Source: Methylobacillus sp. (lineage in GTDB: Bacteria > Pseudomonadota > Gammaproteobacteria > Burkholderiales > Methylophilaceae). From it: 64,000 bases of DNA. The notes under the pieces are model-generated. The model was not told the origin of the DNA and searched no databases. It saw only the letters and a list, made by a program, of their open reading frames with translations. The stretch spans positions 34,238 through 98,237 of the forward strand of contig JAITML010000076.1 of assembly GCA_031277395.1 (NCBI GenBank). The letters are read 5' to 3'. Position 1 is the first letter of the stretch; each line of letters starts with the position of its first letter. Of the stretch, positions 9,049-17,089 are shown piece by piece. Both the position numbers and the translations under genes were made by a program.

Positions 9049-9274
9049 CCCTTCTGCCGCGCCGAGCAGCGCAGTCAAGACGGGGGATGTCGGCTCGCAA
9101 CTGTTTGAGCCTTGGCAACGCCAAGGCGAGTTTTGCGAGACGCCCGGCTTGATGAGCAGCGCAGGGAAGCGCGCAGCGCCGCGGAAGCAGGGTGCTCTTT
9201 TCTTTGGATACTTTCTTTTGAGCACGCAAAAGAAAGTATCACGCCCGTCGGGGCGAGACCCGACTAGCAAGGTT
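9049..9274 (+). repeat. Long dispersed repeat, copy 1
   Basis: About 226 bp that recur in reverse complement at 39766-39994 with only scattered differences. It contains a perfect 14-bp hairpin (arms 9207-9220 and 9227-9240, 6-base loop) and a second GC-rich palindrome (CGCCCGTCGGGGCG, 9242-9255). No credible coding frame is shared by both copies, and no transposase or target-site duplication is obvious. It fills the gap between the zinc-finger gene and the BRCT module together with module B repeats. Similar DNA, mis-annotated as short hypothetical proteins, is familiar from other proteobacteria, but I could not check this. Confidence 0.85.
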
Positions 9275-9401
9275 GCTTTGGCGAGATGTTTGCTCAGCCT
9301 TAAACAAGATTCGAGGCTAACGCCCCCTCTCCCCCACCCCTCTCCCGCAAGGGGCGAGGGGCTTCCACGCGCGGATGGTTGAAGGAGAGGGGCTTTACAT
9401 T
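9242..9401 (+). repeat. Composite direct repeat (modules A+B), left copy
   Basis: Runs from CGCCCGTCGGGGCGAGACCC through CTCAGCC to the module B sequence with CTTCCACGCGCGGATGGTT, and ends in GGGGCTTTACATT. The same order and orientation recur at 10680-10849. The two copies bracket 1.28 kb that holds only the BRCT gene and its partner. Module A overlaps the end of the long dispersed repeat copy 1. It looks like a non-coding mobile or recombinogenic sequence; no enzyme is encoded. Confidence 0.85.
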
Positions 9402-9460
9402 CCCGCCCTTTCTGATCGCCGGAATTGGCGGACGGGCACAGAATATAGCCCAAGTTATTT

Positions 9461-10147
9461 TTATGGTGGTAAGTCGCAAGTCGATTGCTGTAGACGTGCC
9501 ATTGCATCAAACCACTGCCGTTCGGAGATGATGGTTAGGCTCGCGCCGCGCCCTTGGTAATGGGTCGCCTTTTCGATTTTTCGACCGTATGTGGTGTGCG
9601 CCCAGCTTGGCTCGATCATACTGCCGATCACGAGGTAGTTGAGTTTTTTGCTAACCGTATCGGCTGGGATGCCGCCAAGATTGGTCACGGCTTTTTCACA
9701 GGCGGCACGGGTGCCGTACATAAAGTTTCCAGTAAAGCAAAATGTCATACCGGGGAAGGTGATGGCCGGGTTGGAGTCAATTGGCAGGGCTGGGGCTTCC
9801 GGCGCTGCCGAGCCGGTAGTGCCGAAGTGGTTGCCGGTAAGTTCCTGCAGTGTAGAGAGCAACACTTGTCGCTCCTCTTTTGTGATTACACCATCTGCGA
9901 GAATGTTATCGATTTTGGCTGTGATGGCGCTGCCCGGCCAGCATTCTGCGACCTGTGGGTTTTCAGCAATCCATGTGCGAAGGTAAGCGATCTCCTGATC
10001 GTTGATATTTTTGTCGGCAATCAAGCCGCTACAGATGCCGAGTAATGTTTGCATTGCTCGGGTATCGATGCGTTGTTGCATTGCCATATGCGCGGCAATG
10101 GATAGTTTGGGAAAATCTGCATCATACTGATTTTTTGTTGTCATCAA
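9461..10147 (-). CDS. BRCT-domain protein of the repeat-flanked island
   Basis: Protein of 228 residues. The C-terminal part (about residues 130-215) is a BRCT domain of the type found at the end of NAD-dependent DNA ligase: GMTFCFTGNFMYGTR, NLGGIPADTVSKKLNYLVIG. The N-terminal part (about residues 20-110) is helical and acidic, with two similar segments (LLGICSGLIADKNINDQEI and IDNILADGVITKEERQVL) that resemble a TerB-like or EF-hand-like helical repeat. BRCT domains usually bind phosphopeptides or DNA ends. No ligase catalytic domain is present. Its start overlaps the upstream gene by 26 bp, suggesting translational coupling. It looks less GC-rich than its neighbours. Function unknown. Confidence 0.75.
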   Translation of the reverse strand: MMTTKNQYDADFPKLSIAAHMAMQQRIDTRAMQTLLGICSGLIADKNINDQEIAYLRTWIAENPQVAECWPGSAITAKIDNILADGVITKEERQVLLSTLQELTGNHFGTTGSAAPEAPALPIDSNPAITFPGMTFCFTGNFMYGTRAACEKAVTNLGGIPADTVSKKLNYLVIGSMIEPSWAHTTYGRKIEKATHYQGRGASLTIISERQWFDAMARLQQSTCDLPP

Positions 10148-10502
10148 AAAGTTTTCGCGTGTCGGAAGTGAAGTGAACCGTTATGCCGTAGCGCGAACAG
10201 ATGAGCGGCGGCACGTTATTGGTGTCAATATTCAAGTCGTCTCCGCGTAGCCCTTGCCACATGGCTAGATAGTGCAGGCTTCCGGTTTTGACGCCCGCCT
10301 TAATTGCGCGATCAACACCGCCACGATAGGGCAAGATGGGAAGTTCCCCAGCCTGCGCCGCGCTAACAAGGTCGGCGCGGCTGCCCCTAAGTGCGATACC
10401 AGCTTGCCATGCGTTTATGATGCCGCCATCCGGGCCATTGATGCGCACATTGTAGTCGCGCGACACGGGTGGAGGATTGGCAAATGATTCACGGAGCAGC
10501 AT
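10122..10502 (-). CDS. Hypothetical protein upstream of the BRCT gene
   Basis: Protein of about 126 residues from ATG 10502 (a TTG three codons earlier is possible). I do not recognise the family. Visible features are a hydrophilic, probably globular chain with RINGPDGGIINAW near the N-terminus, GDDLNIDTNNVPPLICSRYG in the middle, and a basic DNKKSV tail; there is no signal peptide or membrane helix. Its 3' end overlaps the BRCT gene by 26 bp, so the two form an operon. Both lie between direct repeats and look less GC-rich than the surroundings, which suggests transfer as a unit. Confidence 0.6.
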   Translation of the reverse strand: MLLRESFANPPPVSRDYNVRINGPDGGIINAWQAGIALRGSRADLVSAAQAGELPILPYRGGVDRAIKAGVKTGSLHYLAMWQGLRGDDLNIDTNNVPPLICSRYGITVHFTSDTRKLFDDNKKSV

Positions 10503-10679
10503 GTTAATCAAATTTCAACGGGAGTTGTGTTTGAGGATAATACACGTTGTTTATGTAATGAGGCTTCGCTTTTTCTTTTTTTCTGCGGCGTTCCAAGAAG
10601 CCATGCTTTTGCCGTGGCTAATAGCAGCGCGCGTTTTTCAGCATCCAACAAGTTTTGAAAGTAACCCGACAAGATATCT

Positions 10680-10849
10680 CGCCCGTCGGGGCGAGACCCG
10701 ACTAAAGCAAGGTGGCTTTGCTGGGATGTGTACTCAGCCTTCGACTGGATCAAAACAAACGGTTTTTATCACCCTCTCCCCAACCCCTCTCCCATTCAGG
10801 GCGAGGGGCTTCCACGCGCGGATGGTTCAAGGGAGAGGGGCTTTACATT
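10680..10849 (+). repeat. Composite direct repeat (modules A+B), right copy
   Basis: Second copy of the composite repeat at 9242-9401, in the same orientation. Module A starts CGCCCGTCGGGGCGAGACCC and module B holds CTTCCACGCGCGGATGGTT. It ends in GGGGCTTTACATT, so that the repeat runs into the last codon and stop codon of murI (stop at 10843-10845 on the minus strand). Upstream of it (10560-10679) is sequence without a gene that contains only a degenerate trace of the long repeat (GAAAGTAACCCGAC). Confidence 0.85.
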
Positions 10850-11625
10850 TTCTCCACTGCGGCTTCTCCCCACAACTTTCCCACAACTTCACGCCCCAAC
10901 ACCGCATCACCGCTCGTCCAGAAACGCACGCTTCCCGGCATGGTCGCAGGTGACAATAATCCCGCTTCCGCAACGCGTCGCCGTACTTGTTGCGCGACGG
11001 CAGCGCCGGTGTCTATGAGTGCGATGTTTTCTCCCGCAAGCTCGCGGATCAGCGGCTTTAAAAACGGATAGTGCGTGCAGCCGAGCACCAGCGTGTCCGC
11101 GCCTTGTTCCAGTAACGGTTGCAAATAGCCGTTCAACAGATTGCGCGTGGCTGTAGTCGCCAGTTCGCCGCGCTCGACGCATTCGACCAAGCCCGGACAG
11201 CCTTGCGTCACGACGCGCACGTTCTGGCCGTAATTTTCAAGCAGGGCGGCAAAGCGGGCGCTTTGCAGGGTTCCCGTGGTGGCGAGCACACCGACCACGC
11301 CACTTTTGGTCGCGGTGACGGCGGGTTTGACGGCGGGTTCCATGCCAATAACCGGAATTGCATAGCGCTCGCGCAGCATGGCAATCGCGGCAGCGGTGGC
11401 CGTGTTGCAGGCGACGACCAACGCCTTGGCATCATGCGCAATCAAGAATTCCGAAAGCGCCGACGCGCGTGCGCAAATTTCTTCCGTGCTTTTGCCTCCG
11501 TAAGGCGCGTGGGCGGAATCGGCAATGTAGAGCAGATGTTCGCACGGCAACTCGGTGCGGATGTGATGCAGTACCGACAAACCGCCGACACCGGAATCAA
11601 ACACGCCTATGGGAGAAGAATTCAT
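10843..11625 (-). CDS. murI: Glutamate racemase
   Basis: Converts L-glutamate to D-glutamate for peptidoglycan. In 260 residues the family landmarks are present: [13 protein letters not shown] at the N-terminus, the [11 protein letters not shown] segment, and the two catalytic cysteines in VVACNTATA and LGCTHYPFL. The start overlaps the queA stop by 4 bp (ATGA), so the genes are cotranscribed and probably translationally coupled. The last codon and stop lie inside the end of a dispersed repeat, so the extreme C-terminus (EKM) may have been changed by the insertion. Confidence 0.96.
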   Translation of the reverse strand: MNSSPIGVFDSGVGGLSVLHHIRTELPCEHLLYIADSAHAPYGGKSTEEICARASALSEFLIAHDAKALVVACNTATAAAIAMLRERYAIPVIGMEPAVKPAVTATKSGVVGVLATTGTLQSARFAALLENYGQNVRVVTQGCPGLVECVERGELATTATRNLLNGYLQPLLEQGADTLVLGCTHYPFLKPLIRELAGENIALIDTGAAVAQQVRRRVAEAGLLSPATMPGSVRFWTSGDAVLGREVVGKLWGEAAVEKM

Positions 11626-12659
11626 GCGCGTATTTTACGGCGTGTTATGAGCATGGCATCCCCGTAACTGAAAAAACGGTAGCGTTGCTCAACCGCATGA
11701 CGATAAGCTGCAAGCACATGCTCGCGCCCCGCAAACGCCGATACCAGCATGAGTAACGTGGTACGCGGCAGATGGAAATTGGTGAGCAGTTTGTCCACAA
11801 GTTTGAAGCGATAACCCGGTGTGATGAAAATATCGGTGTCGCCGCAATCTGCCGATAATTCGCCTTTTTGCGCGGCGCTTTCGAGCGCGCGCAACGCCGT
11901 CGTTCCCACCGCGATGATGTTGCCACCACGCGCTTGCGTAGCGCGTATGGCATCGACTGTTGCTTGCGGAATTTCGTACCATTCATTATGCATTTTATGT
12001 TCGCGGATATTTTCCGTGCGCACAGGCTGGAATGTACCCGCGCCCACGTGCAACGTGACAAAGGCTTTTTCCACTCCGTTTTCCACGAGCGCCTGCATCA
12101 CTTCATCATCGAAATGCAGCCCCGCTGTGGGCGCGGCGACTGCGCCGGATACCCGTGCGTAAACAGTCTGATAGCGTTCCTCGTCTGCCGTATCGGCTGC
12201 ATGGGAAATATAGGGCGGCAGCGGCAATTTGCCATGCTGTTCCAGCAATTCGGGCAGCGTTGTGTCGCCCAAAAATTTCAGTTCAAACAAATCCGCCTGC
12301 CGACCCGTCACTTCGGCCTCGATTTTTTCTTCCAGCACCAGCCGCGTTCCCGGCTTGGGCGCATTGGAGGCTCGCGCGTGCGCAAGCGCGCGATGTTCAT
12401 CCAGTATGCGTTCCACCAGAATTTCCAGCTTGCCGCCGCTGGCTTTGATGCCGTTAAGACGCGCCTTGATGACGCGGGTATCGTTGAAAATCAGCAGGTC
12501 TCCCGGCGTAAGCAGTGCGGGCAGATCGCGGAACAGACAATCCTGCGTCGCGCCGGAGTTGCCGTCGAGGCAAAGCAGACGGCTGCCGCTGCGCTTTTCC
12601 GCAGGGAATTGCGCGATCAACTCGGCGGGCAAGGCAAAATCGAAATCACTGGTACGCAT
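11622..12659 (-). CDS. queA: S-adenosylmethionine:tRNA ribosyltransferase-isomerase
   Basis: QueA transfers and isomerises the ribosyl part of SAM onto preQ1-modified tRNA to make epoxyqueuosine. Landmarks include [14 protein letters not shown] at the N-terminus, [35 protein letters not shown] and [13 protein letters not shown] chose ATG 12659 (345 residues), which has GGAG six bases upstream; longer frames run into the tRNA-Leu gene on the other strand. tgt, the enzyme acting earlier in the pathway, lies at 30.6 kb. queA is followed by murI with a 4-bp overlap. Confidence 0.96.
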   Translation of the reverse strand: MRTSDFDFALPAELIAQFPAEKRSGSRLLCLDGNSGATQDCLFRDLPALLTPGDLLIFNDTRVIKARLNGIKASGGKLEILVERILDEHRALAHARASNAPKPGTRLVLEEKIEAEVTGRQADLFELKFLGDTTLPELLEQHGKLPLPPYISHAADTADEERYQTVYARVSGAVAAPTAGLHFDDEVMQALVENGVEKAFVTLHVGAGTFQPVRTENIREHKMHNEWYEIPQATVDAIRATQARGGNIIAVGTTALRALESAAQKGELSADCGDTDIFITPGYRFKLVDKLLTNFHLPRTTLLMLVSAFAGREHVLAAYRHAVEQRYRFFSYGDAMLITRRKIRA

Positions 12660-12680
12660 GAAACTCCATGAATAATTCGC

Positions 12681-12686
12681 TATAAT
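12681..12686 (+). promoter_or_regulatory. -10 element for tRNA-Leu
   Basis: A perfect TATAAT lies 19 bp before the first base of the tRNA gene, followed by a GCG-rich discriminator, as is common for stable RNA promoters. The -35 box is not clear; the best match (TGAAAC) lies 16 bp upstream and overlaps the queA start codon. Confidence 0.6.
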
Positions 12687-12705
12687 AGCGGGCTCTTTTT
12701 CCCTG

Positions 12706-12792
12706 GCCGGGATGGCGGAATCGGTAGACGCAGCGGATTCAAAATCCGCCGCTGGTAACAGTGTGGGGGTTCGAGTCCCCCTCCCGGCACCA
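12706..12792 (+). tRNA. tRNA-Leu (anticodon CAA)
   Basis: Class II tRNA of 87 bases with encoded CCA. The acceptor stem GCCGGGA pairs with TCCCGGC, the anticodon stem GCGGA pairs with TCCGC around loop TTCAAAA (anticodon CAA, reads UUG), a long variable arm follows, and the T arm has GGGGGTTCGAGTCCCCC. A TATAAT lies just upstream and a short terminator just downstream. Apparent ORFs across it on both strands are artefacts. Confidence 0.97.
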
Positions 12793-12796
12793 TGTA

Positions 12797-12816
12797 TGCG
12801 CAATCGCGCATTTTTT
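12797..12816 (+). terminator. Terminator of tRNA-Leu
   Basis: Short stem TGCGC/GCGCA with loop AATC, followed by six T residues, starting 5 bp after the encoded CCA. The region from here to the DUF2244 gene at 13044 holds no other feature that I can see. Confidence 0.75.
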
Positions 12817-13043
12817 CAATCTTGCATTCTAACCCAGGCGTTCCAGGAACCTCCGCATCCGCCCATCTTTGCCGCGCTGCCAAAGCCGCCGCATCTCAAT
12901 CAGGACAAGTTAATCCTTTTATCTTCAGCCACTTAGCTTGTCATCAAAATATCTTTGTGCTACTTTGTGCTCCGTCTGCGGCAGTTTGTCGCAGTTGTAC
13001 AACAAACAATAATGTAACGCGCACGTTTGCAGGAGGAAGATCG

Positions 13044-13517
13044 GTGGCGACATCGATTGTAGATTACAAGGTAGTGGCAAGACCCAATCACTCCATGTCC
13101 CGCAAGGAGACATTTCGAGTCATAGCGGTACTCGCAATCTTTTCCCTGTCGATCGCAACTGCGTTCAGCCTGCTCGGCGCATGGCTGGTTTTTCCGTTCG
13201 CGGGATTGGAGTTGCTTGCGTTGGCGTATGCCTTTCATATTGTCCTGTGTCATGCGGATGACTATGAAAGCATCACCATCTCGGGTGACCGTCTGGCAAT
13301 AGAAAAACAGCATTATAAAAGTACAAGTCAGGTTGTTTTGAACCGCTATTGGGCGCAGGTTGTTTTAAAAGAAACGCCCGGCGGAGAGCATCGTTTGTGG
13401 CTGCGGTCGCATGACAAAGAGTTTGAAGTTGGCAGATTCATGAGTGATCGGCAACGATTGGTCGTGGCGAGCCAGTTGAAAATGCGTACCGGAGCGGTTT
13501 ACCAAGGCGCGATATAG
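13044..13517 (+). CDS. DUF2244 membrane protein at head of cytochrome oxidase operon
   Basis: Protein of 157 residues with two membrane helices (about residues 25-70) and a soluble C-terminal domain with YESITISGDRLAIEK and SHDKEFEVGRFMSDRQR, matching the DUF2244 family commonly encoded just before coxB in proteobacteria. Function unknown; context implies a role in cytochrome oxidase biogenesis or regulation. I chose GTG 13044 because AGGAGG lies 8 bp upstream; the longer frame runs back to the tRNA. coxB begins 3 bp after its stop. Confidence 0.85.
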   Translation: MATSIVDYKVVARPNHSMSRKETFRVIAVLAIFSLSIATAFSLLGAWLVFPFAGLELLALAYAFHIVLCHADDYESITISGDRLAIEKQHYKSTSQVVLNRYWAQVVLKETPGGEHRLWLRSHDKEFEVGRFMSDRQRLVVASQLKMRTGAVYQGAI

Positions 13518-13520
13518 GGA

Positions 13521-14696
13521 GTGAGAATGGTATTTCGATTTCTGCAAAAAATTGGGATGGTGTTGATGCTGGCTGCATGGTCTTTCGCCGCGCATGCCGA
13601 GTATGCCTGGAATTTTCCCAAACCCGTCACGCCCATGGCGGCGGATACGCTGCATGTGCACAACAAATTCATGATCATCATCATGGTGATCTTTGTGGTG
13701 GTGCTGGGCATCATGATCTACTCGATCTACAAGCATCGCAAAAGCAAAGGTCATCAACCGGCCAGCTTCACCGGCCCCAGCACCAAGGCGCAGGTTTTCT
13801 GGACGCTGGTGCCGTTCGCCATTCTGCTCTACATTGACTTCATCCTCATGGGCATCCCGGCATATCACAGCGTTTTGCTCATGCAGGACACCAAGAATGA
13901 CGCGGAAATGGTCATCAAGGTCACCGGCAGCCAGTGGCGCTGGCAGTATGAATACATGGATGGCGAAGCGAAGGGCATCAAATTTGTGAGCAATCTCACC
14001 ACGCCGCAGGAACAAATAGAGAATGCCGCAGACAAGGGTGAGCACTATCTGCTGGAAGTGGATAATCCGCTCGTGCTGCCAACCGACAAGAAAGTCCGCA
14101 TCCTGCTGACTGCCAATGACGTGATTCATACCTGGTGGGTTCCCGCCTTTGGCTCCGCGCGTGACGCCATTCCCGGTTTTCTGCGTGAAACCTGGGTGAA
14201 GATCGAGGAGCCCGGCACCTATCGCGGCCAGTGCAAGGAATTGTGCGGCAAGGGTCACGGCTTTATGCCGGTTGTGGTGGAAGCCAAACCGGAGGCGGAA
14301 TACAATGCCTGGGTTGCCGAACAGCACGCCAAGATGAGCGCCGCTTCCGCCGATGCAGGCAAGGAATGGACAAAGGAAGAATTGATGACCCAGGGTGAGG
14401 CCGTGTACAAAGCGAATTGCGCGGTTTGTCACCAGGCGGACGGCAAGGGACTTCCGCCTACATTCCCGCCGCTCGCGGACAGCAAGATCGTCAACTCGCC
14501 CAACTTTGATGCCGAGGGCAAGCTGATGACGGACAGTCATGTGGATCGTGTATTCAACGGCAAAAACATGATGCCCGCCTGGAAGGGCACGTTGAGCGAT
14601 TCCGACATCGCTGCCGTCGTGACTTACGAGCGCAATGCTTTTGGAAATCATATGGATGATCTGGTACAACCTTCCCAGATCAAGGCTCTGCGCTAA
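13521..14696 (+). CDS. coxB: CoxB, cytochrome c oxidase subunit II with fused cytochrome c (caa3 type)
   Basis: Subunit II carries the CuA electron-entry site and here also a covalently attached cytochrome c domain. The 391-residue precursor has a signal peptide ending AAHA, two membrane helices, the CuA ligands in GQCKELCGKGHGFMP, and a C-terminal domain with heme motif CAVCH (near residue 302) and a likely axial Met in NMMPAW. The fusion makes this a caa3-type oxidase. The start is GTG 13521 or ATG 13527; an AGGGAG site precedes both. Confidence 0.97.
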   Translation: MRMVFRFLQKIGMVLMLAAWSFAAHAEYAWNFPKPVTPMAADTLHVHNKFMIIIMVIFVVVLGIMIYSIYKHRKSKGHQPASFTGPSTKAQVFWTLVPFAILLYIDFILMGIPAYHSVLLMQDTKNDAEMVIKVTGSQWRWQYEYMDGEAKGIKFVSNLTTPQEQIENAADKGEHYLLEVDNPLVLPTDKKVRILLTANDVIHTWWVPAFGSARDAIPGFLRETWVKIEEPGTYRGQCKELCGKGHGFMPVVVEAKPEAEYNAWVAEQHAKMSAASADAGKEWTKEELMTQGEAVYKANCAVCHQADGKGLPPTFPPLADSKIVNSPNFDAEGKLMTDSHVDRVFNGKNMMPAWKGTLSDSDIAAVVTYERNAFGNHMDDLVQPSQIKALR

Positions 14697-14717
14697 TTCG
14701 GATTCAAGGAGACTTAC

Positions 14718-16316
14718 ATGAGCACCGCAACCGCAACACATCATCAGGACGATCACCACGCCGAACACCCCACGGGCATTATGCGCTGGTTGACCACCAC
14801 CAATCACAAGGACATCGGTACGATGTACCTGACGTTCTCGCTCATCATGTTCCTCTTGGGCGGCCTCCTGATTCTCGCCGTCCGCGCCGAACTGTTCCAG
14901 CCAGGGATGCAGGTGATGCAGCCGGAATTTTTCAACCAGTTGATAGGCGTGCATGCGCTGATCATGATTTTCGCGGCGCTCATGCCTGCTGCGACCGGCT
15001 TCGCCAACTGGATGTTGCCGCTGCAACTGGGCGCACCCGACATGGCGCTGCCACGCCTCAACAACTGGGGCTTCTGGCTGCTGCCACCCGCCGCGATACT
15101 GCTGCTGGCTCCGTTCGTGCTCGCGCTGCTCGGCATCGGTGATGGCGCAGTTGCGACCGGCTGGACATTTTACGCGCCGCTGTCCGTACAGGGCGGCATA
15201 GGTACAGACTTCGCGATCTTCTCGGTTCACCTGCTGGGTATTTCCTCGGTGATGGGTTCCATCAATGTGCTGGTCACCATTTTCAATATGCGCGCGCCCG
15301 GCATGACGCTTATGAAAATGCCGATCTTCGCATGGGGCTGGATGATTACCGCCTTCCTGCTGATCGCCACGATCCCCGTGCTCGCAGGCGGCGTAACCAT
15401 GCTGCTGACTGATCGCCACTTCGGCACGCACTTCTTCGACGCGGCCGGTGGCGGCGACCCGATTCTGTTCCAGCACCTGTTCTGGTTCTTCGGTCACCCC
15501 GAGGTCTATATCGTTCTGCTGCCGGTTTGGGGTCTGATACCGCACATTCTGACCACTTTCTCGCGCAAGCCGACCTACGGTTACAAGGCGCAAGTCTATA
15601 GCTTCTGGGCGATCGGCATCCTGTCGGTTGTGGTCTGGGCGCACCACTTTTTCACCGTTGGCTTGCCTACACCCGCGCTGCTCTATTTCATGTACAGCAC
15701 GATGTCGATCTCGCTGCCGCTCGCGGTATTGTTCTTCTGCTGGATCGCGACCATGTGGAGAGGCTCGATGACCTTTGAAACGCCGATGTTGTTCACCGTC
15801 GGCTGGATCATATTATTCGGCATCGGCGGATTGACCGGCCTCGTGCTCGCGGATGTCGCGGCGGACGCGCAATATCACCACTCTTATTTCGTGGTAGCGC
15901 ACTTCCACTACACGCTGTTCGCAGGCGGCATCATGGGCATCATGGCCGGGGTTTATTACTGGCTGCCGAAGATGACCGGCCACATGTACAACGAAAAACT
16001 CGGCAAGCTGCATTTCTGGCTAACCACGATTGCGTTCAACGTGACGTTCATCCCGCAATTCTTCCTGGGTCTGGCCGGCATGCCGCGCCGCATCCCGGAT
16101 TACGCGCTGCAATTCTCGGAGTTCAACATGATCTCCACGGTAGGCGCGTTCGTGCTGGGTCTGTCGCAACTGATCTTTGTTTATAACGTCATCCGCACTG
16201 TGCGCGGTGGCGAAAAAGCGACCGACAAGGTATGGGAAAGCTCGGTGGGACTGGAATGGACGCTGCCTTCGCCGCCGCCGTACCACAGCTTCAGCGAGCA
16301 GCCGGTCATCAAGTAA
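14718..16316 (+). CDS. coxA: CoxA, cytochrome c oxidase subunit I (aa3/caa3 type)
   Basis: Catalytic heme a/a3-CuB subunit of 532 residues with 12 membrane helices. The active-site sequence FGHPEVYIVLLP supplies the His-Tyr cross-link of A-type oxidases, followed by the CuB histidines in WAHHFFTVG and the heme ligands in VVAHFHYTLF. It follows coxB by 21 bp with an AAGGAG site before its ATG. It belongs to a different clade from the cbb3 CcoN at 3.8-5.2 kb, so the organism has two terminal oxidases in this window. Confidence 0.98.
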   Translation: MSTATATHHQDDHHAEHPTGIMRWLTTTNHKDIGTMYLTFSLIMFLLGGLLILAVRAELFQPGMQVMQPEFFNQLIGVHALIMIFAALMPAATGFANWMLPLQLGAPDMALPRLNNWGFWLLPPAAILLLAPFVLALLGIGDGAVATGWTFYAPLSVQGGIGTDFAIFSVHLLGISSVMGSINVLVTIFNMRAPGMTLMKMPIFAWGWMITAFLLIATIPVLAGGVTMLLTDRHFGTHFFDAAGGGDPILFQHLFWFFGHPEVYIVLLPVWGLIPHILTTFSRKPTYGYKAQVYSFWAIGILSVVVWAHHFFTVGLPTPALLYFMYSTMSISLPLAVLFFCWIATMWRGSMTFETPMLFTVGWIILFGIGGLTGLVLADVAADAQYHHSYFVVAHFHYTLFAGGIMGIMAGVYYWLPKMTGHMYNEKLGKLHFWLTTIAFNVTFIPQFFLGLAGMPRRIPDYALQFSEFNMISTVGAFVLGLSQLIFVYNVIRTVRGGEKATDKVWESSVGLEWTLPSPPPYHSFSEQPVIK

Positions 16317-16361
16317 TGCAACCCGACCCGGCCCCTGCGCCGGGTCATTTGTGGAAACATC

Positions 16362-16475
16362 ATGAGTCAGGAAAGTAGTGAGAAAAAGCGCCGCAACATA
16401 CGTATCGGGTTGATGCTGGGCGTGTTTGTTGCGTTATGGTATGTAGTCGCGATACTCGTGATGGCAAAATCCTGA
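16362..16475 (+). CDS. Small membrane protein between coxA and ctaG (37 residues)
   Basis: Short frame beginning MSQESSEKKRRN and continuing as one hydrophobic helix (IGLMLGVFVALWYVV). The stop codon overlaps the ctaG start codon (TGATG), so the two should be translationally coupled. Small single-helix proteins of this kind, annotated as cytochrome oxidase small assembly proteins, occur between coxA and ctaG in other betaproteobacteria. Size, topology, position and coupling support a real gene. Confidence 0.8.
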   Translation: MSQESSEKKRRNIRIGLMLGVFVALWYVVAILVMAKS

Positions 16476-17020
16476 TGGATGCACAACAACGCGCGGCGGC
16501 CAACAGGCGGCTGGTGTGGAAATTGATGGGTTTGGTGGCGCTGGCGATTGCGTTTGCATTCGCGCTGGTGCCGTTGTACAACGTGTTTTGCGATCTGACG
16601 GGGCTGAACGGGAAAACCGAAAGCCTGCCGGTTGAGGTGCAAAGCACGATGAAAGTGGATGAGTCGCGCTGGGTGAATGTGGAGTTCACCAGCAGCGTGA
16701 TGCCGGGCTTGGCATGGAATTTTTACCCGAAGGAAAGCAGCATGAGAGTGCGCCCGGGTGAAATCATGCTGGCGCTGTTTGAGGCGAAAAACATGACCAA
16801 CGAAACCGTCGTCGGTCGTGCGGTGCCCAGTGTCAGCCCGTCACAGGCGACGTTCTACTTCAAAAAGATTGAATGTTTCTGTTTTCAGGAGCAGGCGCTG
16901 AAAACGGGCGAGGTGAAGGAGATGCCGTTGCGGTTTTACGTCAGCCCCGACCTGCCGAAAGATATCGGCACCATCACCTTGTCGTATGCGTTTTATCACG
17001 TCGCTTCGGCGACAAATTAG
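16475..17020 (+). CDS. ctaG: CtaG/Cox11 copper chaperone
   Basis: Membrane-anchored copper chaperone that delivers copper to the CuB site of CoxA. One N-terminal membrane helix (about residues 13-35, ALVPLYNVFCDLTGLNG) is followed by an Ig-like periplasmic domain with the copper motif ECFCFQEQ. I chose ATG 16475 (181 residues) because it overlaps the stop of the preceding 37-residue gene as TGATG; the longer frame starts inside that gene. It lies between coxA and coxC, the usual order. Confidence 0.96.
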   Translation: MDAQQRAAANRRLVWKLMGLVALAIAFAFALVPLYNVFCDLTGLNGKTESLPVEVQSTMKVDESRWVNVEFTSSVMPGLAWNFYPKESSMRVRPGEIMLALFEAKNMTNETVVGRAVPSVSPSQATFYFKKIECFCFQEQALKTGEVKEMPLRFYVSPDLPKDIGTITLSYAFYHVASATN

Positions 17021-17089
17021 GGAGAGTCGCGTGTTTTGCGCGGCAAGTTAAAGTAACAGCACATTAAAGCACCGTAGAGGAGTTTTTGT

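Noticed and set aside
8796..9510. Several short frames (60-210 codons) in the 8.8-9.5 kb repeats
   Set aside because: They lie in inverted, dispersed repeats or antisense to the zinc-finger gene. The frame is not kept between copies at 9049-9274 and 39766-39994.
12680..12936. Frames on both strands through 12680-12936
   Set aside because: They read through the tRNA-Leu gene, its promoter and its terminator.
13365..15647. Minus-strand frame of 760 codons
   Set aside because: It lies antisense to the DUF2244, coxB and coxA genes, which are unmistakable. The product has the biased composition typical of a shadow frame.
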